DNA from: Chenopodium formosanum
Lineage: Eukaryota; Streptophyta; Magnoliopsida; Caryophyllales; Amaranthaceae
Assembly (NCBI GenBank): GCA_024500155.1
Contig: CM044867.1
Span: forward strand, 11,483,632-11,547,631
DNA length: 64,000 nt
Direction: 5' to 3'
The notes beneath the pieces are model-generated. The model was given only the letters and a program-made list of their open reading frames with translations. It ran no database searches and was not told where the DNA came from. Positions 48,372-58,829 of the stretch are shown here, in pieces. Each line of letters begins with the position of its first letter. The stretch's first letter is position 1. Both the position numbers and the translations under genes were made by a program.

Positions 48372-49247
48372 TTATAACTTAATACCTGAGGTTGATGCTC
48401 CATTCTTCTTCTTGAGGAAATCAAGGTATTTCTGGCAATTGCGTTTCCAATGCCCCTTCTTCTTGCAGTAAAAGCATTCACTCTCACTTGCAACTTTGGG
48501 TTTTGGATTCGCCTTAGGCTTTTCAGGAGCCTTGGCAACTTGCTTGCCTTTGCTCTTGGCACTAGCCTTTTGCCCCTTCTTCTTGAACCCCTTTCCCTTT
48601 TGGATCATAAGAACTTCCTTCTTAGGTTCCTTAGGGATTTGTTTCTCAGCACTCACCAGCATTGCATGCAATTGACTCATAGTCTTTGCATTCGCAGTCA
48701 TGTTAAAGTTCATGATAAATTGGTTGAAACTTTCTGGAAGTGAATGGAGAATGATGTCTGTTGCCAAATCATCACTAATTGGGTACCCCAGTTTCTCCAT
48801 ACTTTGAATTAGGCCGATCATTTTGAAAACATGATCATGAACTGTGGCACCCTTCTCCATTCTACAATCCATAATCTCACGATGAAGCTCATACCTTTCA
48901 ACTCTAGCTTGTTTCTTAAACAAAACTTTGAGCTCTTCCATGATTGAATAGGCATCCAGGTCCTCAAAACGCTTTTGAAGACTAGGTTCCATAGTAGCAA
49001 TCATTAAGCAAGTGATAGGCATAGCTCTATCATGAGCTTCCTTGTGCTTCTTGATATCTGCCGCAGTTGGATTTTCTGGCAGAGGTCCTGGTAATGGGGT
49101 ATCAATGATATCCTCCTTGCCCTCAGATTTCAGAACAAGCCTTAGCATTCTTTCCCAGTTGGAAAAGTTTTCCCCTGTCAACCTATCCTTTTCAAGGAAT
49201 GGTCGCAAATTGTAAACGTTGTTGTCATTGTTATTACGGCTACCCAT
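48372..49247 (-). CDS. gag: Copia gag polyprotein (UBN2-type, zinc knuckle)
   Basis: An intact 291-aa frame starting MGSRNNNDNNV. Residues about 14-215 are the gag_pre/UBN2-like helical capsid region (LTGENFSNWERML, then YELHREIMDCRMEKG and IILHSLPESFNQFIMNF). A Lys-rich stretch (about 216-256) precedes a CCHC knuckle CFYCKKKGHWKRNC. The frame ends SGIKL just where plant copia polyproteins usually continue into protease with a GI-x-VIE-type join, so the stop may be a point change or an evolved gag terminator. It forms virus-like particles that package element RNA. It is the only open coding region in the element, in contrast to its broken pol. Confidence 0.88.
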   Translation of the reverse strand: MGSRNNNDNNVYNLRPFLEKDRLTGENFSNWERMLRLVLKSEGKEDIIDTPLPGPLPENPTAADIKKHKEAHDRAMPITCLMIATMEPSLQKRFEDLDAYSIMEELKVLFKKQARVERYELHREIMDCRMEKGATVHDHVFKMIGLIQSMEKLGYPISDDLATDIILHSLPESFNQFIMNFNMTANAKTMSQLHAMLVSAEKQIPKEPKKEVLMIQKGKGFKKKGQKASAKSKGKQVAKAPEKPKANPKPKVASESECFYCKKKGHWKRNCQKYLDFLKKKNGASTSGIKL

Positions 49248-50712
49248 CTATGTCAAAATAAGGCAAAGTTTAATAATTATGTTTAATAAATTAAAGTACC
49301 ATAAAAACATATTCATTTGGTAACTTTAAAACACTTTATTCAATAATTAAATGATCCCAATTGAATTTTAAGTGATTCCAAGATCCTTTATTTGTGCAAT
49401 AATTAACCAGAGTGATTCCCCGCATCAACCATTACATTTTCAAGGTGAGTAAACTCTTTACTGATTACAACTCTTGTAATTCTTGGTTGAATAATTAACC
49501 ATCGCATGTTTAATTATTACTCTTAGCTTCAAGGTTCTAAACGATTTAGGTAACCTTGTTGAATATAACCAATTAAAAGTGTAGTTATGCAGTTCTACCC
49601 CCACTTCCCCAAGATATATTATGATGCTCTGCTGAGAGCTGACCCATCACAAACGATCAAGGTTTTCGTCGGGTTTTTAATTGGAAAAGCTGCATCAATA
49701 TTGCTGGGATCTAGATTTATTATGTTGTGATTATATAGTGAACTCTAGCGCATCATCAAACAACATAAATAAACCTAAACATGCATAATCTACTAATGCA
49801 ATAAAATATGACATAGTATGGCTCCTTAGTCCTAAGAAAACTAGAAATGAAAATGCTCCCACTTGAATCATAATGGATCTTCATCCACCTTGCTCCTTTG
49901 GGCCTTCACTTCATGGGCTTCTTTTGGCCTAACACCATTTAAATAACTATTCTATTTACATTAAATAAAAGTTATGAAAATACTCAACGGTACGCAGACC
50001 GTATATATAGATTACAAAAATACATCACGATACGCAGATCGTATTTAAGAATCTATGAGCCATACTAGTCTATATATAGCAACATAATATCATATATTAT
50101 AAAAGTGCCATATAATAAATCACTCAACATGCTTGTCTAAACTACAACATCGAATGTTCATAATAAAGTCAACGCATTTCCTAAAATATCTTATATTTTA
50201 ATCATAATTAGATAATATCATATATTATTCATGACGGTTGATAAAATATCATATATTTAATTTAGTCATGAGATAGAATCAAATCATATTTTAATCTAGA
50301 AAGATAAAATCATATTTAATCTTCCATGATTATCCTAACTAATTTAGGAGATTCTATCCTAATTACTAGCCAATCAAATAATTTTAAAATCAATTATATC
50401 CTAATCTAATTATGGGATAATCACATTATTTAAATCAATTATTATCCTTTTGGAATATGCTCAGAATATCCTCATCAATCTTATCCTTAATTAACCACTT
50501 TAATTTAGGATAATTATCAAAATAACAAACTAAATATGGATAATATCAAATATAACAACTTTTGAATATTTGATTTTATCCTTAAACAAAAGATATTATC
50601 CAAATAAAACCAACTTTATCTTTTAAAATAAAAGATCATATTTTGAAAATATTTGAACTTATCCAAAATAAAACCGATTTTATCCCAAAATAATTCGTAA
50701 TTATCCTGAAAT

Positions 50713-50757
<45 letters not shown>

Positions 50758-51656
50758 AAATTCCGCAACCACCAAACGCCGGCCACCGTGGTTGGCTAGC
50801 CGAAGCTAGCCACGGTGGCTGGCTGCCGTGACAGCAGCCACTGCCGCAAAGGGCAGCAGCGTGGAGCTGCTTTGCTGGGGCTGCAGGCCACCGTGCGTGG
50901 CCAGCCAAGGCTAGCCACGGTGGCTGGCTGCCTTGCAGCAGCCACTGCCGCGCAAGGCAGCAGCAGCACCCAGCTGCAGCCGTGGCAGCAGCCGTGCAAC
51001 GGTTGCACGCTGCTGCCCACAGCCACCCTTGACCGCCGCCCTCCCTACCCTCCCTCTTGGACGCCACCTGGTCGGCAGCCGCCGTGGCTGCGCCACCCAG
51101 CCGCGGTTGCCGGCCAAAATAATAATTTTTTTTTTTTTTTTGTTTTTTTTTTTTTTTTTGTGTTTTAATTTAATTAAAATAACATTTATCCTAATTAAAT
51201 TAAATTAGTCCATAAGATTTAAAATTAAATCATATTCAATTTTAAAATAGGGTTCATCATAAAATTAATCCCAATTTAATTTTAACGTTTAAAATTAAAT
51301 CTATGATCATACATAAAACATTTTTATGCATGAATCAAACCAATTAAAATTATGAAACATAAAACAAATCGAATAAAACCAAAGTCAAGCACAAAAATCA
51401 TATTTTAGGGCTTGAAATTTTCGAAATATAGGGTTAGGGTTTTCGAAATTTTCGAAATATTAGGGCATATTTCGGTCTCTTTATGGCTATTTGAGCATAA
51501 TTAAATCGCATTTAACCGATTCCAAAAGTTTAATCACATTAAAATAATAATCGAACCATAATTAAATTAATTTCTCCCTCTTAATTGATTATAAAATTAT
51601 CGTGGACATCAAATAATGGTATTATTATGATCTAGCGCGTTAATGCAAGAGGCTAA
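49248..51656 (-). other. Copia 5' leader with GC-rich repeat block
   Basis: An unusually long untranslated leader (about 2.4 kb) between primer site and gag. Mostly AT-rich, with a T-run of about 42 (50715-50756), a GC-rich island (50758-51118) and further T-runs (51126-51160). Open frames across the island are compositional artefacts. Confidence 0.6.
50782..50990. repeat. Tandem 105-bp GC-rich repeat
   Basis: GCCACCGTG occurs at 50782 and 50887. Both copies contain CTAGCCACGGTGGCTGGCTG and CAGCAGCCACTGCCGC. Each unit includes an inverted pair (CCACCGTGG-like and CCACGGTGG), so strong local stems are possible in the RNA leader. Confidence 0.75.
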
Positions 51657-51665
51657 CTGATACCA
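51657..51665 (-). other. Copia primer-binding site
   Basis: TGGTATCAG on the - strand, one base from the 5' LTR, complementary to the 3' end of initiator tRNA-Met. The match stops after nine bases. Confidence 0.8.
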
Positions 51666-51666
51666 C

Positions 51667-52417
51667 TGTAGGAGTTTATAGGTACTACGCAGCGGAAATA
51701 ACATATATGAATCATATTCAATAAAGTACCTAATCCCAAGAATCGCATGCATAACACACAAGACACATAATCATACCTTTGAAGCGTGAATTCCACGAAG
51801 CTATTCGACAGGCAAATCAGGGAGAGAATAGAGCCCCAAGTGTTGCTCCTCTACTTAGTCCACGAGATTCGAACGAGCCGTCCACCAATACTAGATTGGT
51901 CGAGTGATTGAGGAAAACCGCAATCACCACCTTTTCGGACAACCGACCACCGCACGAACCACCACCACCACGAGACACCACCGTGCGCCGGGAGGAGGAG
52001 AGAGCCGTGAGAGAGGGAGTATGAGAGGGGGGTTGGTTTCGTGTTTGCTAATTAGGGTTTGATCTAATGATCAGTTAATTCCTTCTCTCGTGCAAACCTA
52101 GGCACCTAGTCTATTTATAATCTCATTATAATTAGACTAGGGCACGAAGCCCAATAGCCTCTCAAAGCCCCATATGGCCGGCCACCTAGAGAGATGAGGC
52201 CCATGATGGGCCTCGTCCTCTAATGCTCGATCTAGCCCCTTTGTGTGATCTCATAGGATCCGTCCAATTGGGCTTTGGCCTATTTTACTAGTCCAAAGAT
52301 CGTAAGTACCTCTAGCTATGGCAAAACGACGACCCAAATGTCCGGACTTAATTATCTCCATAATTTGATCCAATTATACATCTAGTAATTGCACACGACG
52401 AAGACATAACTCCTTCA
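51667..52417 (-). repeat. 5' LTR of the copia element
   Basis: 751 bp; carries the promoter for the - strand transcript. The + strand sequence has CTATTTATAATC (read GATTATAAATAG on the coding strand), a possible TATA box. Confidence 0.93.
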
Positions 52418-52581
52418 TATATAACATAGTTAGAGTTTATCACATGTTTAATATGTAAATTACTTCACTCCCTCACCTCGTTGATTTGTCAACCATTTTT
52501 TAATGTTACTAGAGCAGCTAATGCGTGCGATACCTGTATCATAGCTATTTTGGTAGTATCCATGAGACAAATATGTAAATA

Positions 52582-53089
52582 CTAGATGAAGCCCGTGCGA
52601 TATATGGGTCATTTATATTTTTTTTAAAAATATATTTTTTGTATTTATGTGATTACATTTGCTACTCCGTATTTTATTAGTTGTACGTAATATATCGTTA
52701 TTTCGTATTTGTTTTAAAATACTCCGTATTAGATAAAATAACGTAAAGAAATTCATCATAACACGGATTGATCTATTTTTTTTTAATTATTTTCTTCGTA
52801 TTTGTTTTATAATACTCCGTATTAGATAAAATTCCTAGCCTCAAAAGATAATTGTTTGTATTTAATTAATATAACCATTAAAATCTCATTGGTCAATTAT
52901 GCTTATGTGACACTTGAATTATTTATTGGATATAACTATAATTTATAATCCTACGTCGCACGCTAACTAATCTTAGGTGGCATAATCCTATTGTAGTGTT
53001 TAAAAAATATTAATCCTATGTGGCGCTCTAATAATTTTTTAAATATAAAAATCCTACGTGGCGCTCTAAAATCTCGGGAAAAAACTCCC

Positions 53090-53147
<58 letters not shown>
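52582..53147 (-). mobile_element. Non-autonomous Helitron (566 bp)
   Basis: Read on the - strand: A|TCTAATATATA at 53147, an AAAGGGGAGTTTTTTCCCG segment, two or three GCGCCACGTAGGAT-like words, then a CCCATATATCGCACGGG hairpin, CTTCAT, CTAG|T at 52582. No target duplication. Inside, TTCGTATTTGTTTTA...ATACTCCGTATTAGATAAAA occurs twice about 95 bp apart. Same family as the 5' fragment at 1446. Confidence 0.65.
53098..53142. repeat. (TA)n microsatellite at the Helitron 5' end
   Basis: About 45 bp of TA just inside the Helitron 5' terminus. Confidence 0.9.
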
Positions 53148-53269
53148 TTATTTAATAAAAATTTAAGAATGAGAATAATTAATATTAGTGAAGGCAAGTA
53201 AATAAAAAAATTATTTTAAAGGATATTATTGTCAAAATACTATTCAAAATACTTATCTCAATCAATCAA

Positions 53270-54235
53270 TCAATAACATAATACTAAAGGCGAATATGAT
53301 ATGACAATTGTCATGTTTCGATTAAAAAAATTTCTGCCACTTTTACTTCATTTTTTTTTTAATTATCTTTCTTATATTTTATAATATTATTATTATTATT
53401 ATTATTACTTTTTTACAATAAACAAACATTTACTATATATGTATAAGGTAACATCGAATAGTAATTATGTAACATTCCAATACTCCATATCATTCTATGT
53501 CATATTTATTTATTTGAAAGATTTTTCGCTCCAACCAGGATTGTCGCTTTACCTTTTATTATATTTGTTGATTTATGGTTAATATTTTTTTTTTTGAGAA
53601 CAGTTGATTGATTTAACACTACAATTCAAAAACTATAAAATAAAATTAAAAACCTTGATTATTAATTGTCACAAACAAAAATCAATTAAATTAGTATAAA
53701 ACATTGTACCGGTCACATATGTTATAAAACATCATGCCATTAAAAACATGCCAACAAAATAGGGTGGGGTACATAAGTACATTGCATGGGTTATAAATTA
53801 ACATAAAATTTTAATTTTATATAAAACCCTATAATTATTAAATATATTTTTTTTAAATTTTTAATGATCAATAACTTTTGATTTCAATACAATATAAAAT
53901 TGAAGTTAATTTTTTTTTGGAAAAGAAAGTCAAGTATTTATTTTAATTATAAATATTGATTTTTATTTTAAATTATTGTTAAATTCACAATGTAATTCAT
54001 AAATAAGTTAAGTAAAAACCGTGCATTGCACAGGACTTAGGGCCTGTTTTGATTTACTGAACTGAGCTGATTGGAGCTGAACTGAACTAAGCTGAACTGA
54101 ACTGAACTGAATAGAGTTGAACTAAACTGAACTGAATAGAGCTGAAATGAATATTTTATGAGAGAAGGAAATTTAAAACTGAACTGAATTGAACTGAACT
54201 GAAATTAAGCTGAAGAAAACAGACCCTTAACCTAG
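53270..54235 (+). mobile_element. Helitron interrupted by a MITE
   Basis: A possible 5' end TCAATAACATAATACTAAAGG (53270) resembles that at 19261. The 3' end has a CCGTGCATTGCACAGG hairpin (54021-54036), ACTTA, then a pentamer MITE, then ACCTAGT. Removing the MITE and one TTA restores hairpin, ACTTAAC, CTAG, T, the same terminal layout as at 19842. The 5' end is less sure because TC recurs three times there. Confidence 0.5.
54042..54226 (+). mobile_element. Pentamer MITE, copy 5
   Basis: TTA on each side (54039-54041, 54227-54229); ends GGGCCTGTTTTGATTTACT and, inverted, GGGTCTGTTTTCTTCAGCT. (CTGAA)n interior with ATGAATATTTTATGAGAGA core. 185 bp, nested in the Helitron terminus. Confidence 0.85.
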
Positions 54236-54566
54236 TTTATTAAGAGGTAGAGATTTTAATCGAGAAACGGAGGAAGAAAATTAAAAAGCAAGAAGTTGAT
54301 AATGGAAACCCCATTATAAGGAAAACACCGTGAAGCACGTATAAATAGAGCTCCCCGCGTTAAGACCTATAAGCTACTCATTGTCGGGACACGTAAGCCG
54401 TCAACCTGAAATCAAATAAAAAAGATTAAAAAGAAAAAAAGAAACACCAAAATTGAGATAAAAAAAATACCCCACACGCTTCCTACTTACTAGTACTACT
54501 ATTTCTCTCTTTCTTACACGTACCACCATAAATATTATTCACATTATTATTGTTGCTTTCCTATTG

Positions 54567-54605
<39 letters not shown>

Positions 54606-55647
54606 TTTTAATTTAATTTAATTAATTTATTTTTTTTTTTTAAATTTTTTTTTTTAATTTAATTTAATTTATTTATTTTTTTTTTTATTTTAAGGCCACT
54701 AATTTAATTGAAGGATGAAGGTCCTACCATGGTTTCCTGCTTTCCTGGAGTAGAAAGACCCTCCAGCACATTCTCTTACCTATTTTAATACTAATATAAC
54801 CCATTAATAGACCTAAATTTAATCACACATTGGATAATGGTGACACTCGTGCCACTCTCTATTTTGAACGACATGGATTATGTGGTGTCGTAGTGTTTAA
54901 GATATATAACATATACGTTATATCATTTTACGTAAAAAAAAGGTTCATAAAAAATAGACTATATAAATAAATTAAAAAAAAATATATATAACTTAGTTAG
55001 ATATCGGTAAAGATATACATTAAAAGTCATCACGAGCAGAGCCACTACAAATCGAGTTTTGATTAAAATTTAACTGAGTCGAGCTTAAAGTATTCACATA
55101 TAGACTCGGCTCATTATCACCCCTAGGCATTATTAATGCAAAATGAATTTTTTTGCTTTGGCAAGAAAAGTTTAATTAATTCCCCACTTTCTCTAATTTT
55201 TTTTTATTTAAAAAAAGCCGTTAGATTCTAATTAAGTATGTTTATAAAAGTATAAATAATTAACATATTTTAGAAACACAGATTTTCCTAATTTTACATA
55301 AATTTAATGGTGGGGCAAAAGGTAGAACACAACTTCTTGATCTTTTTGTCCAAATATAGTTTGGTTTATATTACATTATTTTCTATATTTACTCTGAGTC
55401 TTATCCTCATTGCATGACATCTGTAGTTACCATTGACATACATGTATGATATAGATATTTTTTGAATGCTGTCGAAAATTAAACTTCGATGAGAACAATT
55501 TTTAAACTCCTATCTAAATTATTTGAAGGAACTAGTGTTCAGTTTTTCTTGTTCTTACTACTTAGCAAATGAGACACTTGGATATAAAATACTCTCTCTA
55601 GAATAAACATATGTTCACACCCCCACACAGCTGTGATTATTAATACA
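54236..55647. other. Intergenic with T-rich low complexity
   Basis: At 54570-54692 long T-runs alternate with AATTTAATTTAATT in two rough copies. No gene or paired element ends seen elsewhere. Confidence 0.5.
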
Positions 55648-56057
55648 CTAGGTTTGAACTCGTGCATGCACGGTTTATATAAAACCTATTTTTAGTTTGT
55701 ACATTTTAAAAATAAATCGCTATTATACATGAATGTAAATTAACATTTCGTATATTTTGTAATTTTTAAAATTTTGATTTTCATCAAATTGTGATATAGT
55801 ATCTATTCAACGTTGTCTAATTCACTGTAGTGGTCATTTATTAGTGTGGTATTTAAAATTGCTTCAATTTTCTACGATAAAATAATAGGCTTTAGTTGTA
55901 ATGTAGAAGTTTCTAATATTTAAATTTCAAAAATGTTAAACATGATAACTATATAAAAAAAGGATGACATCATTATTGCATTTTGGCGGGAATTTTTTTG
56001 TTAAGAGAGCGACACGTGGGTAGTGGTGACGTCAGCATATTTTGTTTTAGTAATAGT
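55648..56057 (-). mobile_element. Helitron-like element (3' end clear)
   Basis: On the - strand a CCGTGCATGCACG hairpin, AGTTCAAAC, CTAG|T ends at 55648, the same layout as the other Helitrons. The far end reads AACTATTACTAAAAC on the - strand, resembling the family 5' ends but lacking TC; it abuts the Mutator-type insertion at 56067. Boundary at the 5' side is therefore tentative. Confidence 0.45.
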
Positions 56058-56066
56058 TACTAAAAA

Positions 56067-56941
56067 GGAAAATTTGTCAAGAATAAGCCAACCTTTGTCC
56101 GGTTAGCTCAAAACAAGCCAACCTTTCGATTAAATCAGAATAATCCAACCTATATAGGGTATCTACTTTAAATGAGTCAAGTGACCTGCAACCGTTTATT
56201 AACCGGTTATTAATGTTAATTGTGACACATGTTAGCAAGCATGTGGTTTGTCATTTTTCTTATAATAATTAATTAGGAATTATAATAAAATTCATTATTA
56301 AAAAATCTAATAATTATAAATTTAAAAAAAAAAAAAGAAAAGAAAAAACCCAAACACCCTCACCCCTCACCTGCCAGCTCACCCCCCCTCCCCTCCCCTG
56401 CCAGGCCGCCGGTGGTCGGCGACCACAAAATTCCCCGGCGCCGACACCGACACCGACGGCCTCTACCGCCCACCCAACCCCACTCCTTCCCCTTCCTTTC
56501 CCCTTCCCCATTCACCTTTCCCCACCCCGACACGACACCACCCCCTCCCCTTCACCCCCTGCCGGAAACAACCCCCCTCTCTCGTCTCCCAGTAGAAGTC
56601 AACCCCTCCCTCCCCTTCCTTACCATCTGTCGATTCCCCAAACCCTTTAACCTACCCTCACGAAACCCTTACAAAATCGGAATCGGGGTTCAAGAGTTTT
56701 GGGGTGTCGATTGACGATGGGGAAGGGGAAGGACGGGGGTAATGGGGTGGGGAAAGGGGGAAAGGAAAGGGTGGGGGCGTCGTGGGTGGGTGGAGAGGCC
56801 GTCGGTGCCGGCGCCGGGGAATTTGTGGTTGCCGGCTACCGGCGGCCTGGTAGGGGAGGGGGTGAGCTGGCAGGGGAGGGTGAGGGGGTTGGGGTTTTTT
56901 CCTTTTTTTTTTTTTATTTTTTTTTGAAATTTATAATTATT

Positions 56942-56983
<42 letters not shown>

Positions 56984-57194
56984 AATCATATAATATATCT
57001 TAATTAATTATTAATAGAAAAATGACAAATCATATTCTAACACGTGTCACAATTAACCTTAATAACCGGTTACAACAGGTTTTGACTCATTTAAAGTGAA
57101 TACCCTATAAAGGTTGGATTATTTTGAGTTAATCGAAAGGTTGACTTATTTTAAGCGAATCGGACAAAAGTTGGCTTATTTTTGACAAATTTTC
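56067..57194. mobile_element. Foldback Mutator-like element with long TIRs (copy 2)
   Basis: A perfect 9-bp target duplication TACTAAAAA (56058-56066, 57195-57203), the mark of Mutator-type elements. The arms are inverted-complementary over several hundred bases, beginning GAAAATTTGTCAA and running through AATAAGCCAACCTTTGTCCG-type subrepeats, CGTTTATTAACCGGTTA and a GC-rich part (CCGGCGCCGACACCGAC at about 56434 against its inverse at about 56800). It ends inward in A/T runs on one side (56324-56345) and T-runs on the other. 1128 bp, no transposase. Proline- and glycine-rich open frames across it are artefacts. Confidence 0.85.
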
Positions 57195-57441
57195 TACTAA
57201 AAATGAGAAAAAAAAATGATATTTTGATAATATCCCTCCTATTAACTATAATTTCTAAAACATATTTTTAAAAAACGCAGTTATTTTGATAATATCCCAC
57301 CTATTAACTATTATTTTTAAAACATATTTTTAAAAAATCAGTCAATGAATAGATAAAAAATCAAGTAATGCCATTATTTGGAACGGAGTTGGAATCAAAT
57401 AAAATGAGAAAGATTGTTGTGCACATTTTTTTCCCCATTAA

Positions 57442-57622
57442 GGGCCTGTTTACATTTACTAAAATGAGCAAAACTGAGCTGAACTGAACTGATTGGAGCT
57501 AAAGTGAACTGAACTGAACTGAATAGAGCTGAAATGAATATTTTATGAGAGAAGGAAATTAGAAACTAAACTAAACTGAACTGATTGAATTGAACTGAAA
57601 TTAAGCTGAAGTGAACAGGCCC
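57442..57622 (+). mobile_element. Pentamer MITE, copy 6
   Basis: TAA on each side (57439-57441, 57623-57625); ends GGGCCTGTTTACATTTACT and, inverted, GGGCCTGTTCACTTCAGCT. 181 bp with the (CTGAA)n interior. Confidence 0.85.
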
Positions 57623-58018
57623 TAAATGTGCATATATTTTCAATAGAATGTGCTTACTTCGATTTTGGAGCTGAAAAATATTATTCAAGTAAAAAAATGT
57701 TGCACATTTAGCTCAAACTTTAATTTATACACATATTATTCATATAAATGCCAAAAGCAGATTAGGCTTAATATTTTTGTAAATTTTTTATAATTTTTTT
57801 TTTTCTGAAATTTAATATTTTAGATGACTACTACTCTGTTTTTATATTTTGGTAGAAATATTTTGTCAAGTTAAAAAATTATGTATCAATTCAAATTTCA
57901 CTCATTAGGCGTTGTTTTCTTCATATTATTCAGCATAACAAGATTTATCTAGTAGAAATAATCTGAGCTGAGTAACTTTTAAAATAACAAAGATTATAGA
58001 AAAACAGTATAAATATTA

Positions 58019-58098
58019 CCTCCGGTTCATATTACTCGCAACAAAGGGGTATTATTTATGAGACATAAAATATTGTTGCGAGTAATTTGAACCGGAGG
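58019..58098. mobile_element. 80-bp Stowaway-like hairpin
   Basis: CCTCCGGTTCATATTACTCG at the left and CCTCCGGTTCAAATTACTCG inverted at the right, both followed by CAACAA; TA on each side (58017-58018, 58099-58100). One mismatch in about 26 bp of stem with a loop of about 28. Among the smallest Stowaway-like units one could expect. Confidence 0.7.
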
Positions 58099-58309
58099 TA
58101 GTAATTAGCAAAATAACTTTTATAAAATAAAAATAATTTAAGTTTAGCAAAATTAATTTAATTTAGTAATATAATTTCAATTTAGTAAATTTTAAAAAAT
58201 AAGGTGAAGAGAACTGAATCAAAATTCTAAATTATATCCAATTCAAAATTCTAAAATATATCCAATTGAATTATGTCCAATTCAGTTAAGAGTAATGCTA
58301 CATCCCTAG

Positions 58310-58415
58310 AGAAGCTAATGGAGTTGCTCATTGTCTAGCCAAGTTAGTTTAGTTTAGTTTTGTTTAATTTAGTTAAGTTTTAGCACATGAGTTAGCTAAA
58401 AAGAACGAGGCTTAA
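58310..58415. repeat. Possible remnant of a GAGCA/TTA-type MITE
   Basis: TTAGTTTAGTTTAG pentamer-like repeats lead to AAAAAGAACGAGGC followed by TTA, echoing the AAAGAACGGGGCC-TTA end at 29182. The opposite end was not found. Confidence 0.3.
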
Positions 58416-58506
58416 GATTTTTACCACAAAATAAACCCATAAACTTTGAAAAATACACATACGGATAAAGTCTCCATTATTATTGTTCTTACAATATGTT
58501 ATCTAA

Positions 58507-58826
58507 AGGCCTGTTCACATTTACTGAACTGAACTAATTGGAGCTGAATTGAACTGAGCTGAAATAAATAATTTTATGAGAGAGGGCAATTAGGAGCTGA
58601 ACTGAACTGATTGGAGCTCAACTGAACTGATTGGAGTTGAATTGAACTAAACTGAGCTGAAATGAATATTTTATGAGAGAGGGAAATTAGGAGCTGAACT
58701 GAACAAAACTGAACTGATTGGAGCTGAACTGAACTGAACTGAACTGATTGGAGCTGAACTGAACTGAACTGATTAGAGCTTAACAGAACTGAAATGAATT
58801 GAAGTTAAGTAAATGTGAACATGCCC
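58507..58826 (+). mobile_element. Pentamer MITE, copy 7
   Basis: TAA on each side (58504-58506, 58827-58829); ends AGGCCTGTTCACATTTACT and, inverted, GGGCATGTTCACATTTACT. Two copies of the ATTTTATGAGAGAGGG core, so the interior is partly duplicated. 320 bp. Confidence 0.85.
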
Positions 58827-58829
58827 TAA

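Larger units (their letters stand above)
43974..52417 (-). mobile_element. Young Ty1/copia LTR retrotransposon (8444 bp)
   Basis: Flanked by the 5-bp target duplication TATAT (43969-43973, 52418-52422). Both LTRs are 751 bp, start TG and end CA, and differ at one position that I could see. The gag lies on the - strand, so the 5' LTR is the right one. The primer site, gag and polypurine tract are in the right order. The gag is open but the pol region is fragmented by stops and indels, so this copy is not autonomous. The near-identity of the LTRs means very recent insertion, so movement must have used reverse transcriptase and integrase supplied in trans. Confidence 0.93.

Noticed and set aside
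48355..48385. Splice donor (CAG|GTATTA) at the end of gag
   Set aside because: The downstream acceptor that fits would add only a few codons before a stop; a simple stop at the gag/protease join explains it better.
50636..51208. Ala/Gly/Cys-rich frames in the copia leader
   Set aside because: They cross the tandem GC-rich repeat and adjoining homopolymers; upstream of gag with no conserved domain.
56314..57007. Pro-, Gly- and Arg-rich frames of up to 102 aa on both strands
   Set aside because: Lie in the GC-rich inverted arms of the Mutator-type foldback; the two arms give mirror-image peptides, as expected for an inverted repeat.
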